64,000 nucleotides of DNA from Euglena gracilis (GCA_039621445.1 CP154956.1:6136170-6200169); one strand, 5' to 3'; positions 42,493 to 54,284 are shown, counted from the stretch's first letter. Numbers and translations are program-made. The notes: generated by a model not told the origin, from the letters alone.

Positions 42493-45400
42493 GTACGCCA
42501 CCGGTGCTTCAGTTCTTCTTCTTTTCATAGCCCCCCCCCCCCCAACAAGTCGGGAGGAGGGTGACAATATAGGGAAAATCAGTAACCCCCCCCAATTAAA
42601 ACCTATTTTCTAGGCCCGACGCCTGTCTTGAAATTCTACTGACATACCATGCCCCCCCCCTCGAGTTAGTCACCCCCCCCCCCTATTACCACCCCCCCCC
42701 CCATATTGTCCCACCGACCTCTCCCCCGGAGGCCCGAAGGGACAATATGGGGGGGGGGACAATATGGGGGTACCAAAGGAAATTTCATTGACCGAGCCAA
42801 AAAAACCCCTCGTCGGCCGGGCCGAGGGACAATATGGGGGGGGGGGACAATATGGGGGGGGGGGTGGTAGTCGCCCCCGGCTTTGCCCCCACAGCCACCT
42901 TTCTTTGGCGAAATGAAGCAACAAGGTGACAAATAGGGGGGGGGGTAACGTTATTTACAGGTATTGACAGGTACCATGCCCAATTGATTCTCCACTCGCA
43001 GTGATGTAACGAGCATGCCAACCGAAGATGCAGTTCACAAATGGCACGCTTACGACAAAGTGTGTTCCCCATCATTGTTGCCATCCACGTTTGGATAAGA
43101 TGTCTTTTCCAAACGATTCCCTTCCAATAGGATTCATTGATTGATAGGATTGATGGCATAGGGGGAGCGCAGCATAGAAAAACGCAGCCCCGTGCTCCAC
43201 CCTTCCCCGTGACCCCCCCCCCTGTGACCCGCAAATCGGACCTTGGCGGGTCGAGGAAAAAATGCCCAAATGACCAGGAAAGAGCCCTTTTTGACTGAAG
43301 AATGTACGGGAACGGCCCAGTTTTTGGTTCCAAAAACGGCCATTTCCCCCCGTGATCCGCCCCACCCCAGAAGTTTCTGTTCTTTTTTTTTTGCACCATG
43401 CTTTCTGTTGCATGCCTTGCTTTGCATGTCCCATTTTTTTGGCTTTTTTTAAAAAAAGTGTGCAAGACTCTCTCGACTCATGTTTCTATGTTCCTTGGTG
43501 AAACACTTTTTCAAAATGAAAAATTTTCCATCACAAAAAAATTCCCGAGCAAAGGTTATTTTTTTTTTCAAGGTACTTCACAGCAGAAAAGTGCACATCC
43601 CTTCATTGAATTTGAGTTTATGTCCACGAAATATAGGACAGGCACCAGGCCTTTGTTCACAGTTGCAAAGACAAAGGTTGCAAAAATGGACTTGCATGAA
43701 CTGACAAAAAGGGGTTTGATTTGATCCGATAAGGTTTCCCCAGGCGCCTGAAAAAAATAGTTCTTGCAGGGTTGTGGCGGGATTTTCCAGCCAAAAAAAA
43801 TCATGAAATTTTTACGTGTAAAGAAATAACGCAATGTTCCTGCCAGCTTGAAAATAATAACTTATAATTTTGACCAAAATGCCTTTAAATAAATCCTCCC
43901 CAAAATAAATGCCCTCCCAGAAAATATTGCATCTCTGCCTCTATTATTAGGGGGATTGAAATCAAGAGTAATTCCGAAATGGGAAAAGGGCTGGAAAAAA
44001 AAACAGCGCACCGTCCTCCCTTGGTACGTTTTCAACCCAAATAAAAGTAATGGCAAAAAGAAAAACGGTGTGTTAAACAGTGCGACCCCTGGCTGTCCTT
44101 TCGTCTCACTTTGCGGTAACATGTGCAAATGCCATTTTTGTCACATATCTTGATTGAAAACTTTTCAAATGACCAACCCAGGTCATTTTCCTGATTTCCA
44201 ACTTGTAACAAGGCCCCCCTCGAAGAAATGTGGTTTCGGCTTGCTTTTTTTTTTTGATTTTGGACCCCTTAGATCCCTTGGAACCACCTATGAAAATTGA
44301 ACCCCAAAAAAGCTCAAAAATGGAATTTTTTTTTGCATTTTTGACTCCCCCCCCCCAAATTTCGTCGCTTTGCATCCAGTTTTCCACCAAAAATGACCTT
44401 TTTTGGGCTGTCCGAGGTTAGGGGGTGCAGGCTGTATTTTAGTCGGGTGCCGACCCCACCCGGGGGGGGGGGGTGCCTGCCTGGGCAGGCACCCCAAGGC
44501 ACTCCAAATCCGACCCCCCGGGGGGGGGGGGTAGGGCACACGGCCAAAAGTGCCCTAGCACAGACCCGGCGCCAAAGGCGCCAGGGAGCCAAAAATGGCC
44601 TATTTTCAAAGGAATGTGCCTGGGCACAGGCCGAAATCCGACCCCCCCCCCGGGGGGGGGGTAGTGCCTGCCTGGGCAGGCACTCATAGGCACTCCGGAC
44701 CCCCCCTCCCCCCGGGGTTGGTGAAAAAACAGCCTGGTGGGGTGTTCTGTTGAGTCAACAGGCTGGTTAGACTGGTCTGTCCACTCAACAGAACCCCCCC
44801 CAGCCTGGGTCATTGAGCCCCCATGGGACATCCATTTGGGTTGGGGATTTAATCCAATTGTAAACAGTGCGTTGCATCCAATCCATAAATTTCTGCCAGA
44901 CCATTGCCCCTTGTGGCGGCGAGGCGGGATGGGCTTGGGTCATGCTTGTCTTAGGGTTTGGCGATGGGGAGGGTGCGGTCGTCGCGAGCATTGCGAGATA
45001 GTGGCTGGCGCAGTGTGGTGGAGGAAGGCCCAGGATGGCGCTTGGGGGACACAAACACATTTAAGGGGAGAATTTTTGGGAGTAAACAACCATCCCCCAA
45101 AAAGCTTATTGCAAGAAGACTGGGTATGCCCACTCTCCAATTTTTCTTGCATAATTGAATAACTTCTTTCGTATTTAGGCTTTGCAAGGTTTTTCATTCA
45201 TATTTACAAGTTGTTACATGGGGGGAGGTCGCTAGAGGCCACAAGGGTCACACTGGGAGCCGCCCCATGACGATTTGTGGATGGGAGTCCTTTGGGGGGG
45301 GGTGCCTGGAAAAAATTCTGGAACTTCAAATGCACCAAACAACCGAGGAGGGGCCAGGGTGGCAAGCACAGAAATTTCACAGAGACACGCGGCCTTGCGG

Positions 45401-45683
45401 CATATATATATAATGCGAAGGGGAGGCCAAGAGGTGGGGAGATTGCGAATTTCCGAAATAGGAATTGTGTCAAGCAATTGTCCCATGCAATTTAACAGAC
45501 GACCAGTGACACGGAGAGCAGCGCTGAATTTTGCGGCCATCTTTCGAAAGCTCTTGAGGAGAGCATTCGATCGAGGGCAACATGGCAACTCAACTGTCGA
45601 ATCTGACCGACAGGTCAGATCCACCGTTTTTGTCACGTGCAGCCCGCCGCGGAACCCCCTTTTCCCACACCGTTTTCCCCCAG
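42493..45683. other. Non-coding; poly-C elements, one MITE copy
   Basis: 42650-42945 holds CCCATATTGTCCC / GGGACAATATGGG inverted blocks (several copies). The MITE at 44428 is listed separately. 44930-45180 is open on both strands without splice support. 45330-45600 is a diverged R3 relative. Confidence 0.45.
44428..44736. mobile_element. 309-bp hAT-type MITE, second copy of the 5136 element
   Basis: Same ends (CAGGCTGTATTTTAG / AAAAAACAGCCTG) and the same internal order as 5136-5440, including GCCTGCCTGGGCAGGC and GGCGCCAAAGGCGCC (44568-44582). Flanks AGGGGGTG and GTGGGGTG agree at 6 of 8 positions, so the duplication is aged or mutated. Confidence 0.9.
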
Positions 45684-45744
45684 GGAGTGTTTCGCGCCAA
45701 GCACCTTCCACTCGATCTTTGTGAAGGATGTCAACCAGCTTTGA
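45684..45744 (+). CDS. Small terminal exon, unknown
   Basis: A textbook acceptor (CCCACACCGTTTTCCCCCAG) precedes a frame reading ECFAPSTFHSIFVKDVNQL and TGA (45742-45744), entered after one base of a split codon. Only 19 residues, but the splice site is excellent. Alternatively another frame stays open to a GTGCAA donor at about 45774. Confidence 0.42.
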
Positions 45745-46204
45745 CCGGAAGGAATGGTGTGCATCTGTGTCAGGTGCAAGGAAGCCTTTTGGCTTTCTTT
45801 GCTTGCTTGAAATTGATGGTTTTCCACCTTGCTTGACTTCAGGTTGGGGCCTGGCGGGGGGGGGGATATTACATGGGCAACCGAAGTCCCGGCCCAGGGA
45901 TGTACTTTTGGGGGGAAGAGTCAATTAGGGGCATATATTTGGGGGGGGGGGTTCTGGTTTTTGAAAAACTGAGCAAATTGTGATTAATCAGTTTTTTTTT
46001 ACTTGTGCTAGTTGTGCTATCACTTCACTTCCAAACTTGAAGGTTTGTTGTGGGATCTTTGTGCAAATGAAATTTTGTTTGCCATGTCACGGGTGAAAAG
46101 AAAAGGGTGCATTGTTGGTGTTTCTGAAGGCTTAAATATCATCGGAGAAAGATGCATAAAAATGTGCATAAAAGCATATTTATTATAATTTCGAACCTTT
46201 TTAG

Positions 46205-46365
46205 TCAAACAGCGATTTCGGGAGCGAGTTCAGAAGTACACAAGAGATATCGAAGAGCACCGTGTGCCAGGCAATTGTCCAGGGAAAACAAACAACAAGT
46301 TAACAGAGAGTCAATGTGGAAAAGAAATGTGCGGGGCACCCAAAAAGAAGCCCTCCCCCCAATAA
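46205..46365 (+). CDS. Terminal exon, basic Cys-containing tail, unknown
   Basis: After TTCGAACCTTTTTAG the frame reads KQRFRERVQKYTRDIEEHR, VPGNCPGKTNNKLTESQ, CGKEMCGAPKKKPSPQ and TAA (46363-46365), entered after two bases of a split codon. Strong basic helix, then Lys/Pro-rich end. AT-richer codons than the GC-rich exons, so this may be a transposon protein. No in-frame ATG lies inside the exon. Confidence 0.45.
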
Positions 46366-46678
46366 ATGGCACTACTCCCTCCAGGATGGAAATTTTTTTT
46401 CATCCTCCAGTGACACGCGTGGGGAGTCACAGACCCTCAAGAGCCGACCAAAAGCTGGAAAAAATGCTGCCCATCTGCACATATATGCCCTAAATGGGCA
46501 ACAAAATCCCTACGTACATGAAGGGGATGAGGCCGAAGGCTGAGAGAGTCAGCAGACTGAAAAAGTTGAGGTGTATGAGTAAAATTTGAGGCAGGGGAGT
46601 TCCCATTTTTGGGGGGGGGGAATGTCACTTCAAAAAAGCACCTGCCCCAATGGGTACGCAAGAATAAGCCCTTTCTTT

Positions 46679-46722
46679 CTTTTTTTTTTTTTTTATTTTT
46701 TTTTCTTCTTTTTCTTTTTTTT

Positions 46723-46754
<32 letters not shown>

Positions 46755-46972
46755 CTTTGTTTTTTTTTTGTTGTTTTTCTTTTGTTTTTTTTTTTTTTTT
46801 TTTTTTCTTTTTTTTATTTTTTTTTTTTTTTTCTTTCTTTTTTTTTTTTTTTATTTTTTTTGTTGTTTTTTATTTTTTTTTTCGCTTGTGTTTTTCGTTT
46901 TTTTTGTTTTTTTTTACTGTTTTCTTTTTTTTTTTTTTTTTTGTTTTTTTTTTTTCGTCTTAATTATTTTTT

Positions 46973-47028
<56 letters not shown>

Positions 47029-47066
47029 CTTTTTTTTTTTTTTTTTCTTGTTTTTTTTTTTTTTCG
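46679..47066. repeat. T-rich tract, about 390 bp
   Basis: Almost uninterrupted T with single C, G or A substitutions. Phe-only open frames on the plus strand are artefacts. A clean splice acceptor follows 70 bp later. Confidence 0.95.
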
Positions 47067-47137
47067 GTGAGCAAAGTTGAAAAAAATTTAAGCTGGTCCC
47101 CTGAAAGGTGGACCTTTTGTCTTTTCCTGATTCTCAG

Positions 47138-47194
47138 GGGCACTGGTTCCGAGGCCACTCTCAAATGTTCTCCCCGATGTCTCCAGCCCTCAAG
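47138..47194 (+). CDS. Small internal exon, unknown
   Basis: Acceptor CTTTTCCTGATTCTCAG and donor AAG/GTGCCA bound 19 codons reading GHWFRGHSQMFSPMSPALK, phase 0 on both sides. Both splice sites are good. No neighbours could be joined with certainty. Confidence 0.45.
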
Positions 47195-49650
47195 GTGCCA
47201 AAGTCCTTGACCCCCTGGCTTGCCTCTTTTTTTTTGTCTGATGGACTCTTCAATAAGTGTGCAATGGCGTTATCGTTATCGTTCACTGTGTCAAAACAGT
47301 GCAAATCACACCTCTCGAGTCATTACAAACCACAGCACTACAACTCAAATAATTGCCCATCATTCCTCCAACTTCCATCCAAATCCCTTTTTTTGGAATT
47401 ATCGAGCGCTAGGGAAATACAATTGAGTTGTTGCCAAAAGTACATGCAGTGATGCAACCCCAATTCATTTGGGGTATTTCTCCAAAGACTGCTTGTATTA
47501 TTTTTATTTCATCCTTCATTGATTCACAGGTCTTTGATAACCAAACATCCAGAGCCAATTCTGCAGGGTTTGAGTGACAGTGTTGATAAGTGCACCAAAT
47601 TCAGAAATTTCAGGATTTTTTTTTGCACCAAAATTCGACTTGGCGGTTCTGAGGTTCCGAAGCACGTTCAATTCGGAACCATGATTCAATCTTCAGAACA
47701 GCAGCTTGTCAAAAATTCTTATATATAAAAGAATATATATATATATGTATATATACATGTAAATATATATTGATCCCTTGATGATATCCTGATTCTGGAA
47801 GAATAATTTCTGTCTTTTCGCACTTTTTTGCCGTGTGTAGAACTGTTGACCCTGCTTCATTGAGACGACTGAAAAAATTCAAGCTATTTTGTTTCAAAAA
47901 AATGCCGGTTGAAATTTGCCAAGGTTTGTCCCTTATTTATCATTTTTGGGGCCACATTTGACCATTTTCCCGCCATTTTTGGTCAGTTTGGGCTGTGGCT
48001 GGATGGAAAAGGTGGTGGAAACAACACCGGTCAAAGGATGCAATAAAATCGTGGTGAAATTTCGGGTATTTTGCCTGAAATCATTGCACCCAAAATGCCA
48101 GATTAAGCAAAAGGGGTGAGGAATGCCGGTGCTGCCCTGAACCCGCCGAACCAAAAACCATTTGGACCCTTCGGTTTGGTTCGCCAGTTTCAGGCCAGTT
48201 GTTCCCTACCCCTTTTTTAATGTTAAATCTTCCATGCGAATTAAGCTGGGCGGCTGGATTCTTTCCCCTTCTGTTAAGTTAGGTGGGGTGGCTGAGCTCT
48301 TATCCCTTCATGGGTCAGAGCAAAGCTGACCAGGGGGAACCCCCCCCCCCTTTGACCCCACTGTCGGGGCCACCTCGATGAACCGACTCCGGCCAAAGGC
48401 CATTTTTTTAGCCATTTTTTGGTCAGAAAATTGCCGGGCCGCTGGGCAAAGACAGGCCGCCGGGGTTGCTTTTGATTACAAAGAGCGCAGTATTATTCAG
48501 CACCTGGCATTAAGTGAGCGTTGGTCTTGTTCAGGCCCCCCCCCCCCCCCGGGTCCGGCCGGACCCCCGTCCCCCCTTCCAGGCCGAGGGGAGGGTTCCG
48601 CGCCCCCCTGGAAACATGTCTTCTGTGGCGCGCTGGAAAGCGTATGTTTTATTTTTTTTTCTATTGAAGAAAACCAGCTGAAAATGCAATTTGGGGCATC
48701 TTTGACGTCATTTTTCTTCTTCCACGTCCCTTCGCACCAGGTTTTTTTCCCAGGGGAGGGGGGGGTCCGAGAGCCCCCCTCTCCTCCCCCTCATTTAATA
48801 TTTTGCCTCAAGGATGGCCAAGGGTTGGTCCGGGGGTTGAACGGAGTCAGAATTGAAAAGTCGACAACGCATTTTTTGACGTTGGTCGAAGGATCTGTTG
48901 AAAAGATTACACTGTTTCATCATTTCTGAAATTCCAAGGCTACCTGGCCCCTCCCTTAAAAAAGGAAAACTGTTACCTGGCAGGTGCCAATACCAACACC
49001 CTGACAATTTCTAATGATGGCAGGTTGGCCGGTGCCAGAGACCTGACAAATTCCTGGCCAGCCGGTGTTTAAAAAAAAGTCGTCGTGTTCGCCTGCTTTC
49101 ACCCAAAGCAGTTTGTTCGAGAAGGTGTTCGCAACAAGCTGAATAAATCTGAATCTCACCAGCAGCTCTACCTGCCACTGTGCTTTTCTTGAAATTAATA
49201 ATCATAGACAACTATGATTTGCTGCAGGATACGCCCAAAAACCCCAAATATAAATAATTATGCATATGCATATGGGGTGTGGCATGGCTGTCGAGGACTT
49301 TTGAGAAGGGGAGGGGAGCGGGCCTCATACACCAGCGCAATTGGGTTTACACCTTTTGCTTTTTGATTGTGGAAACGACAGAGTCAGAAGAAGCCTGCAG
49401 TGCTGTTTTGGGGCTTGAATTGTCCATATCTCGGGTAAGGCGGGAATTGTTGTGGAGGGAAAACATACCGTTAAATCGGGCATATTTAGGTCTCCGGACA
49501 TTTTGCTTGATTTTGTGGCATTTTCAAGATATTTTGCATTTCTCGACATTTGCCCCCCCCCCCCAAACGGCCCAAAATGGCTGAAAAACACGTCAAAAAA
49601 CAACCCTGCGGATTCGGGGCGCAACTTTGGCCAGCCGCGGTACCATTGGA
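47195..49650. other. Non-coding; repeats
   Basis: (TA)n near 47735; a fragment of the GGTGGCTGAGCTCTTATCCC repeat (end of the 12304/13508 duplication) near 48285-48345; partial R1 at about 48835-48905; a CCTGACAATTTC repeat near 49003; and one TATCTCGGG/AGGTCTCCGGACATTT sub-unit at 49425-49560. No exon is supported. Confidence 0.5.
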
Positions 49651-49657
49651 CAGGGTG

Positions 49658-50632
49658 CAGGGTTTCCCACTGATTCGTACACGAATAAGTACAAATAACT
49701 ACGAATAAGTACGAATTGCCGAGATCTGCCAAAATACAAATAAGTACGAATAAGTACGAATAAGTACAAATGAAAAATTCCCCAGTTATGAATAAGTACG
49801 AATTGCCAATTAGAAAAAGGTGCAATTTTCTACACCATTGCACTGAGTTGAAGGGCCCCTCACACTTCTCTGTATGTGATGCATATCTTACGCTGCAGGA
49901 CGCCTCATGTCCTCTTTTCCCTCCGAAAATGATTTTTAGGTTTGCCCATCAACAAGTTAGATTATCCATCCATCAGGGGACTCATCCGAAAGCACACATC
50001 TGTTCATGGCAGTGTGAAAGAGGGGAGTAGTTTGCACCGGTCAGTGGACAGAGTGTATACCACACACATTGCGAGCATAAGGAAATCCTTGAGCGGGAAG
50101 AAAGTGTGGCTCACAAAATTGAATTGCCGTGGCCTGAACGGTCTTTCAGATTGGCAGGACTGATTGATGTCAAAAACCGCCAACACATGTCATCTAACCT
50201 TCGGCAAGCAGCCGTTGGCATGTTTTGCAATGGTGACTGCGAAGAACGCTTTGCACACCATTGAACAATCCGCTCGTTTCATCTTGATTTTGTTCGTGCA
50301 TGGCATGCTGGACATCATCAGTCGCAAAGAAGGAATTTTTTTTTCCGGTAATGTTTTGTATTTTTTTCTCACAACGATTTTTTTTCACAAATTTCGCCAG
50401 CATGATTTCGTCACTTAGATAGTTTCTCAAGTGAATGGCCTGTTTTCCTTGGTTTTCCCAGTTTCAGAACGTTGAAGATGTGCCCAAGGCACACCAAATG
50501 GTCACCTATTTCTATACATGGCCCCTTTTTGAAGTACGAATAAGTACGAATAAGTACGAATAAATACGAATAAGTACGAATAAGTACGAATGGGCTCGGG
50601 GGTCCCCAAGTACGAATCAGTGGGAAACCCTG
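49658..50632. mobile_element. 975-bp hAT-type element with perfect 23-bp ends
   Basis: The ends CAGGGTTTCCCACTGATTCG(TAC) and its exact inverse (50610-50632) are perfect over 23 bp. CAGGGTG flanks both sides (49651-49657, 50633-50639). Inside each end lies a subterminal array of TACGAATAAG units (49680-49805 and 50535-50595). The middle keeps two consecutive open frames (about 49942-50163 and 50164-50418) with INKLDYPSIRGLIRKHT, YTTHIASIRKSLSGKKVW and ACFAMVTAKNALHTIEQSA. The pattern (helical segment, then SGKKVWLT) resembles the start of hAT-transposase catalytic cores, but the acidic residues are not visible. Probably a shortened, non-autonomous copy. Confidence 0.88.
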
Positions 50633-50639
50633 CAGGGTG

Positions 50640-52406
50640 TTGCATGGACACGGGGAGTTATTTCCAAAATAAACGTTTTCTTGTTGGCAGATACACCCTG
50701 TTTTACGGTCCCCATTTGGACTGTGCCCAGTAAAACCGTTGTTATTCGGGCCGAGGTTGGCCCAAAGGTGGTTATCCGAAGTTGTCTGTTTTTTTTTTGC
50801 AAAGAAAAACTATTTTATTGACTGGGCCAACCATCCAAAAAAAAAAGCCAATTTCAAGTTTCTTTCCCCCTGGCAGGCATCTGTCACCTCCCTGGCTTAT
50901 ATGTCTCCTTCGCCTTTGTTGGAGCGATTCTGCTGTGGTGGCTTGTACTGCGGCTCCTCCAAAAGGTGTGTGCTTGGGAGATGTTTTGCATACGGATTGT
51001 GATTTTTTTTGACCTGTTTGAGCTTGTGTGTGTGGGCCCATAATAACAACATCTTCGTGCAATATGTGTCTGGTGTTTTGTTTCTTGTGTGCCAGTGCAA
51101 TTTTTATTATTTGCATTTTGTGTTATTTCATTTATGTTTCATTATTTGCATCCAGGTTTGAAAGTCCTTTTAATTTCTTCATTATTTGCATCCAGGTTTG
51201 AAAGTCCTTTTAATTTCCCCCTTGTTGTTCCTCTCAGGGCTATCGGGAGACTCATGCAAGGCTAACCCAGAACGTCACAGGTGTGTCGGCGCTCCAAAAC
51301 AAAAAAGCAATAAATGAACAAAGAATGTAAATGATCAGCTTTTCAGAAAAAGGAGATTGAGAATTTCTCTTCAGCTTCGTTTGCAAAAATGCATGAACTT
51401 TTTGTGCCGAGCATAACGCATGCTTATTTTTTTTTTGAGAGCGCTCTGTGTGTGTATGCTGAGAACTTGTAATTTTTTGAAGCAATTTTCATTTACACAC
51501 GTATGTGCATGTACACACAATCAGTGTGCAGAAATATTTGACTCTCTCAAAGCTGGAAGAGCGTGCCATACCACTGCTTGGTCATTTGAGAATGTTGACA
51601 TTGCAATTCTCAAATTTGCGTTTCCTTCATTTTTCTCATGCTCTCCCTCAAAATTAAATTAGCCCCCCTCCCCCCAAATAACCTGGTGGGGTCCTTGCTC
51701 CTGGCAGTGGCCGAATAACTTGGCGGGGGAGGAGGGAAAGGGAAAGGAAAAAAGATGATTAAAGTAAAGAACATTAAATTAAATAAATGTGGGTGCTTGT
51801 CGCCTCTCCTGAGGTCGCTAACTTTGCACCCCACCTTTTAAGGCAAAGTTTCTTTACGACGCTGAAAGGGCCCAAATGACCTGGCGGGGGTTATTTGGGC
51901 CAAAAGTTGGTTCCAATAACCTGGCACCCTGCCAGGTAATTGGGGGTGTTTAAATATAAATTTACCGATTTCCAATTGAGTTCAAGCAAGTTACTGGAAC
52001 CGGAGTTAGGGTTTGGCTGTTCGGTTAAGGTGGGGCTGATAAGTTAAAGGAATTTCTGGTTTTTTTTCTGGTGAAAATCTAACAACCCAAAAAATTACCT
52101 GAGATTCCTTCCTTGACATTTCTTTTTTTTTTTACGTTGTCAGTCACATTAAAAAAAAGTGGTTGGATTTTGTGTCTGCAAAAAACAACACCTGTTTCTC
52201 TGTTCCAAATGGGTCAACCCCATTCCCCCCCTAGATGAGCTCGCTCTCACAGACTATAATAGCAACCCCAACCCCAATTGGTTAATGGAGGCCTTAAGAA
52301 TAGGGGATCGCTGTTGACAGGGCAGCTCCCACACCCTGAGCTCAACAGCTCTAAACCTGTTCTGAAAAATTTTCAGGAGAATTGCGGGCAGGCAGGGGGG
52401 CTGGAC
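50640..52406. other. Non-coding; small tandem duplication
   Basis: At 51138-51217 a 40-bp unit (TTCATTATTTGCATCCAGG...) is duplicated in tandem. 51660-51950 holds an AAATAACCTGG-type element relic (related ends at 62357). No exon is supported. Confidence 0.5.
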
Positions 52407-52668
52407 AAGGTTTGTGCTTAGTCAGGCTGCCTACCCCACGGGGGGGGGGGTGCTAGGGGCAGGCACCCCATAGCACCCGATCCGACCCCCCCCCCACAGT
52501 GCACACAGCCCCCTCCGACCCCGGCGCCGAAGGTGCCGGGGGCCCGGAAAAGGCCATTTTCAATGAAAATTTTATGGTCCCCCCCGGACCCCCCCCTGGG
52601 GGTGTGCCTGCTAGGGGCAGGCACCCTATAGCACCCCCCCCCCCCTCCGGTCGGTAAGCACAAGCATG
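52407..52668. mobile_element. 262-bp MITE with 8-bp target duplication
   Basis: Ends AAGGTTTGTGCTTA and TAAGCACAAGCATG are imperfect inverts. Exact duplications GGCTGGAC flank it (52399-52406, 52669-52676). The interior has GTGCTAGGGGCAGGCACCCC twice, poly-C blocks and a GGCGCCGAAGGTGCCGG hairpin (52523-52539). Confidence 0.82.
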
Positions 52669-52801
52669 GGCTGGACCAGTTTTTTTTTGCAGGTTCAACC
52701 AAAATTTCGAGGCAGCTTGAATCAGAGGTCTGAGACGGTTTGCAATTCGAGGTTCGCAGAAATTTAATTTTTGTGACCGACATATTTCTTTCTCTGTTTC
52801 T

Positions 52802-53045
52802 GAAACGAATCAATTGGGCAATTCTTCGCCGAAATTTTCTGCCGAATCCCGGATGTTCTGACCACAGCGCACGCCACCCCCCCCCCCGAGATCTTCATCT
52901 CGATCATTGATGGCTGCCACGCCACAGATAGTTTCAGTTCTCCACCAGCATTCGGATTATTCACCATCACGTCCCACAAAGAGCCTGACCAGGACGTTGC
53001 TGAAGCCAGAAGGGGAAGTTCTCCAGCCAACCTGCGACCTTTTCT
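52802..53045 (+). CDS. Open frame with weak caspase/CHAT-like core, uncertain
   Basis: After an in-frame TGA at 52799 the frame runs ESIGQFFAEIFCRIPDVLT, a Pro run from a C-tract, EIFISIIDGCHATDSFSS, GLFTITSHKEPDQDVAEAR. The strand-DxCHA pattern followed by a second strand ending in TSHKEPDQ recalls caspase-like/CHAT proteases (family knowledge), but the preceding His box is not seen and the opposite strand is open too (WSGSLWDVMVNNPNAGG). It is followed by a clean exon at 53092. Splice borders are not determined. Confidence 0.28.
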
Positions 53046-53091
53046 AGCATGCAATTATTGTCCAATTGTTTTTCATGTTTGCAACTGACAG

Positions 53092-53174
53092 ATGAGCAGC
53101 AATCAATTTTGATTTCCCTCCGAAGCTGCAAAAGTGAGCTGGAAATTGTGTGGAATATGGGATTTTCATTCAAG
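53092..53174 (+). CDS. Internal exon, unknown
   Basis: Acceptor TGTTTGCAACTGACAG and donor AAG/GTTTGT bound a frame reading EQQSILISLRSCKSELEI, VWNMGFSFK, entered after two bases of a split codon. Composition and both sites are good. It may continue the frame at 52802-53045. No family is recognised. Confidence 0.48.
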
Positions 53175-54199
53175 GTTTGTGGAAGAAACTGTAACTGCGT
53201 GGCAGGCTTTGGGCTGGGCTTTGGGATTGCTTTCGAGTTTCACTGGCGCGTTTGTTCACTGCTGGTCAGGAGGGGGTGTCCCTGAGGTGGGGGACTCACA
53301 CCACAACCCTCCCCCACCTGCCGAAAGGGGAGTCCGAAACAAACCTGAAACCCCCCGCAAAGGTTATTTTTTCGTTCAAGCGCTTCGTGTCGAATTGTCG
53401 AATTGCCAAATTTTTGCCAAATTTTGCCCAAATAGTACCCCAATTGGCATTTTCGGCTGATTTTGGGAGGCAACTATTTCGCGAAGCCTGGGTCCCCGAA
53501 CCGCGCCACTGTTTAGGTTTGGGGGTGCCCCTACCTGGACCTGCCCTTATTTCAAACCCTGTTGCTGGTCCCTATCAAGGGCATTAAGTGAGCGGTGGCT
53601 TTGCTGGTTTTGCTGGATCCCCCCCCCCCCCGCAGGGGGAGGGGGTCCAGACACCCCTCCCCCCTTCGGACGGGGGGGGGGGTCCGGACCCCCCCCCCCC
53701 CCCGAGCCCCCAATAATATTTCCGTCGCTTTTTGACAAAAACAGATGAAAAAATTGATGCGTGCTGTGACCGATTTTTCAAAAAAGCGCACCAAAACGCG
53801 ATTTTTGAGCCTTTTTCAAGGCCAAAAAAATTGTGCCAGAATAATGCACAGGGGGAAGGGGGGTGGTCCAGACCTCTCCTTAATATCCTGCCCACTCTGT
53901 CTGCAAGTTGTTTTTTTGGCTAGGGATACACTCCTGGACGTTGGGTGGGCCAGAAATGGCACACCAATTTTTGAAGAAATGGTCAAAATCCACTGGTTTG
54001 GGTACATTTCTGGTCCAGTGGCTGGAGTGACCTCCAGAGGTGGGGCTGAAGTGGCCGACTTTTTCTTTTTGATGATCAACACAGACCCATAGAGTTCGGC
54101 AAGCAGTCGTGCCAATGTTTTTCCATCGCCCGGGGATGTCCACTGTCCCATTCCAAACGTCACACACCCTTCTGTGGCTGATTGCCACACCCTGCTCAG
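53175..54199. other. Non-coding; poly-G/C relics
   Basis: 53505-53560 holds an end of the 2539-type element (TTATTTCAAACCCTG). 53615-53710 is a dense poly-C/G tract. Minus-strand open frames over 53820-54190 have no catalytic motif that holds up. Confidence 0.45.
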
Positions 54200-54284
54200 G
54201 ACGCCGCGGCAATTCTACATTCAGGATGGCCTCTGGTCACTGGAAAGGGACGGCACCAGCCCTGTGGTGATGTTTGCAGCGCTC
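54200..54284 (+). CDS. Internal exon, unknown
   Basis: Acceptor CCACACCCTGCTCAG leads to a frame reading TPRQFYIQDGLWSLERD, GTSPVVMFAAL, then GTTTTT. The composition is clearly protein-like. It could pair with 54437-54550 but the phases only agree with a different donor, so the right edge is approximate. Confidence 0.5.

Noticed and set aside
46586-47070. Phe-rich open frames of 125-153 codons
   Set aside because: Direct product of the T-rich tract.
53816-54190. Minus-strand frame with SPGDGKT, like a P-loop
   Set aside because: The Gly/Ala required four residues before GKT is absent, so it is not a true Walker A.
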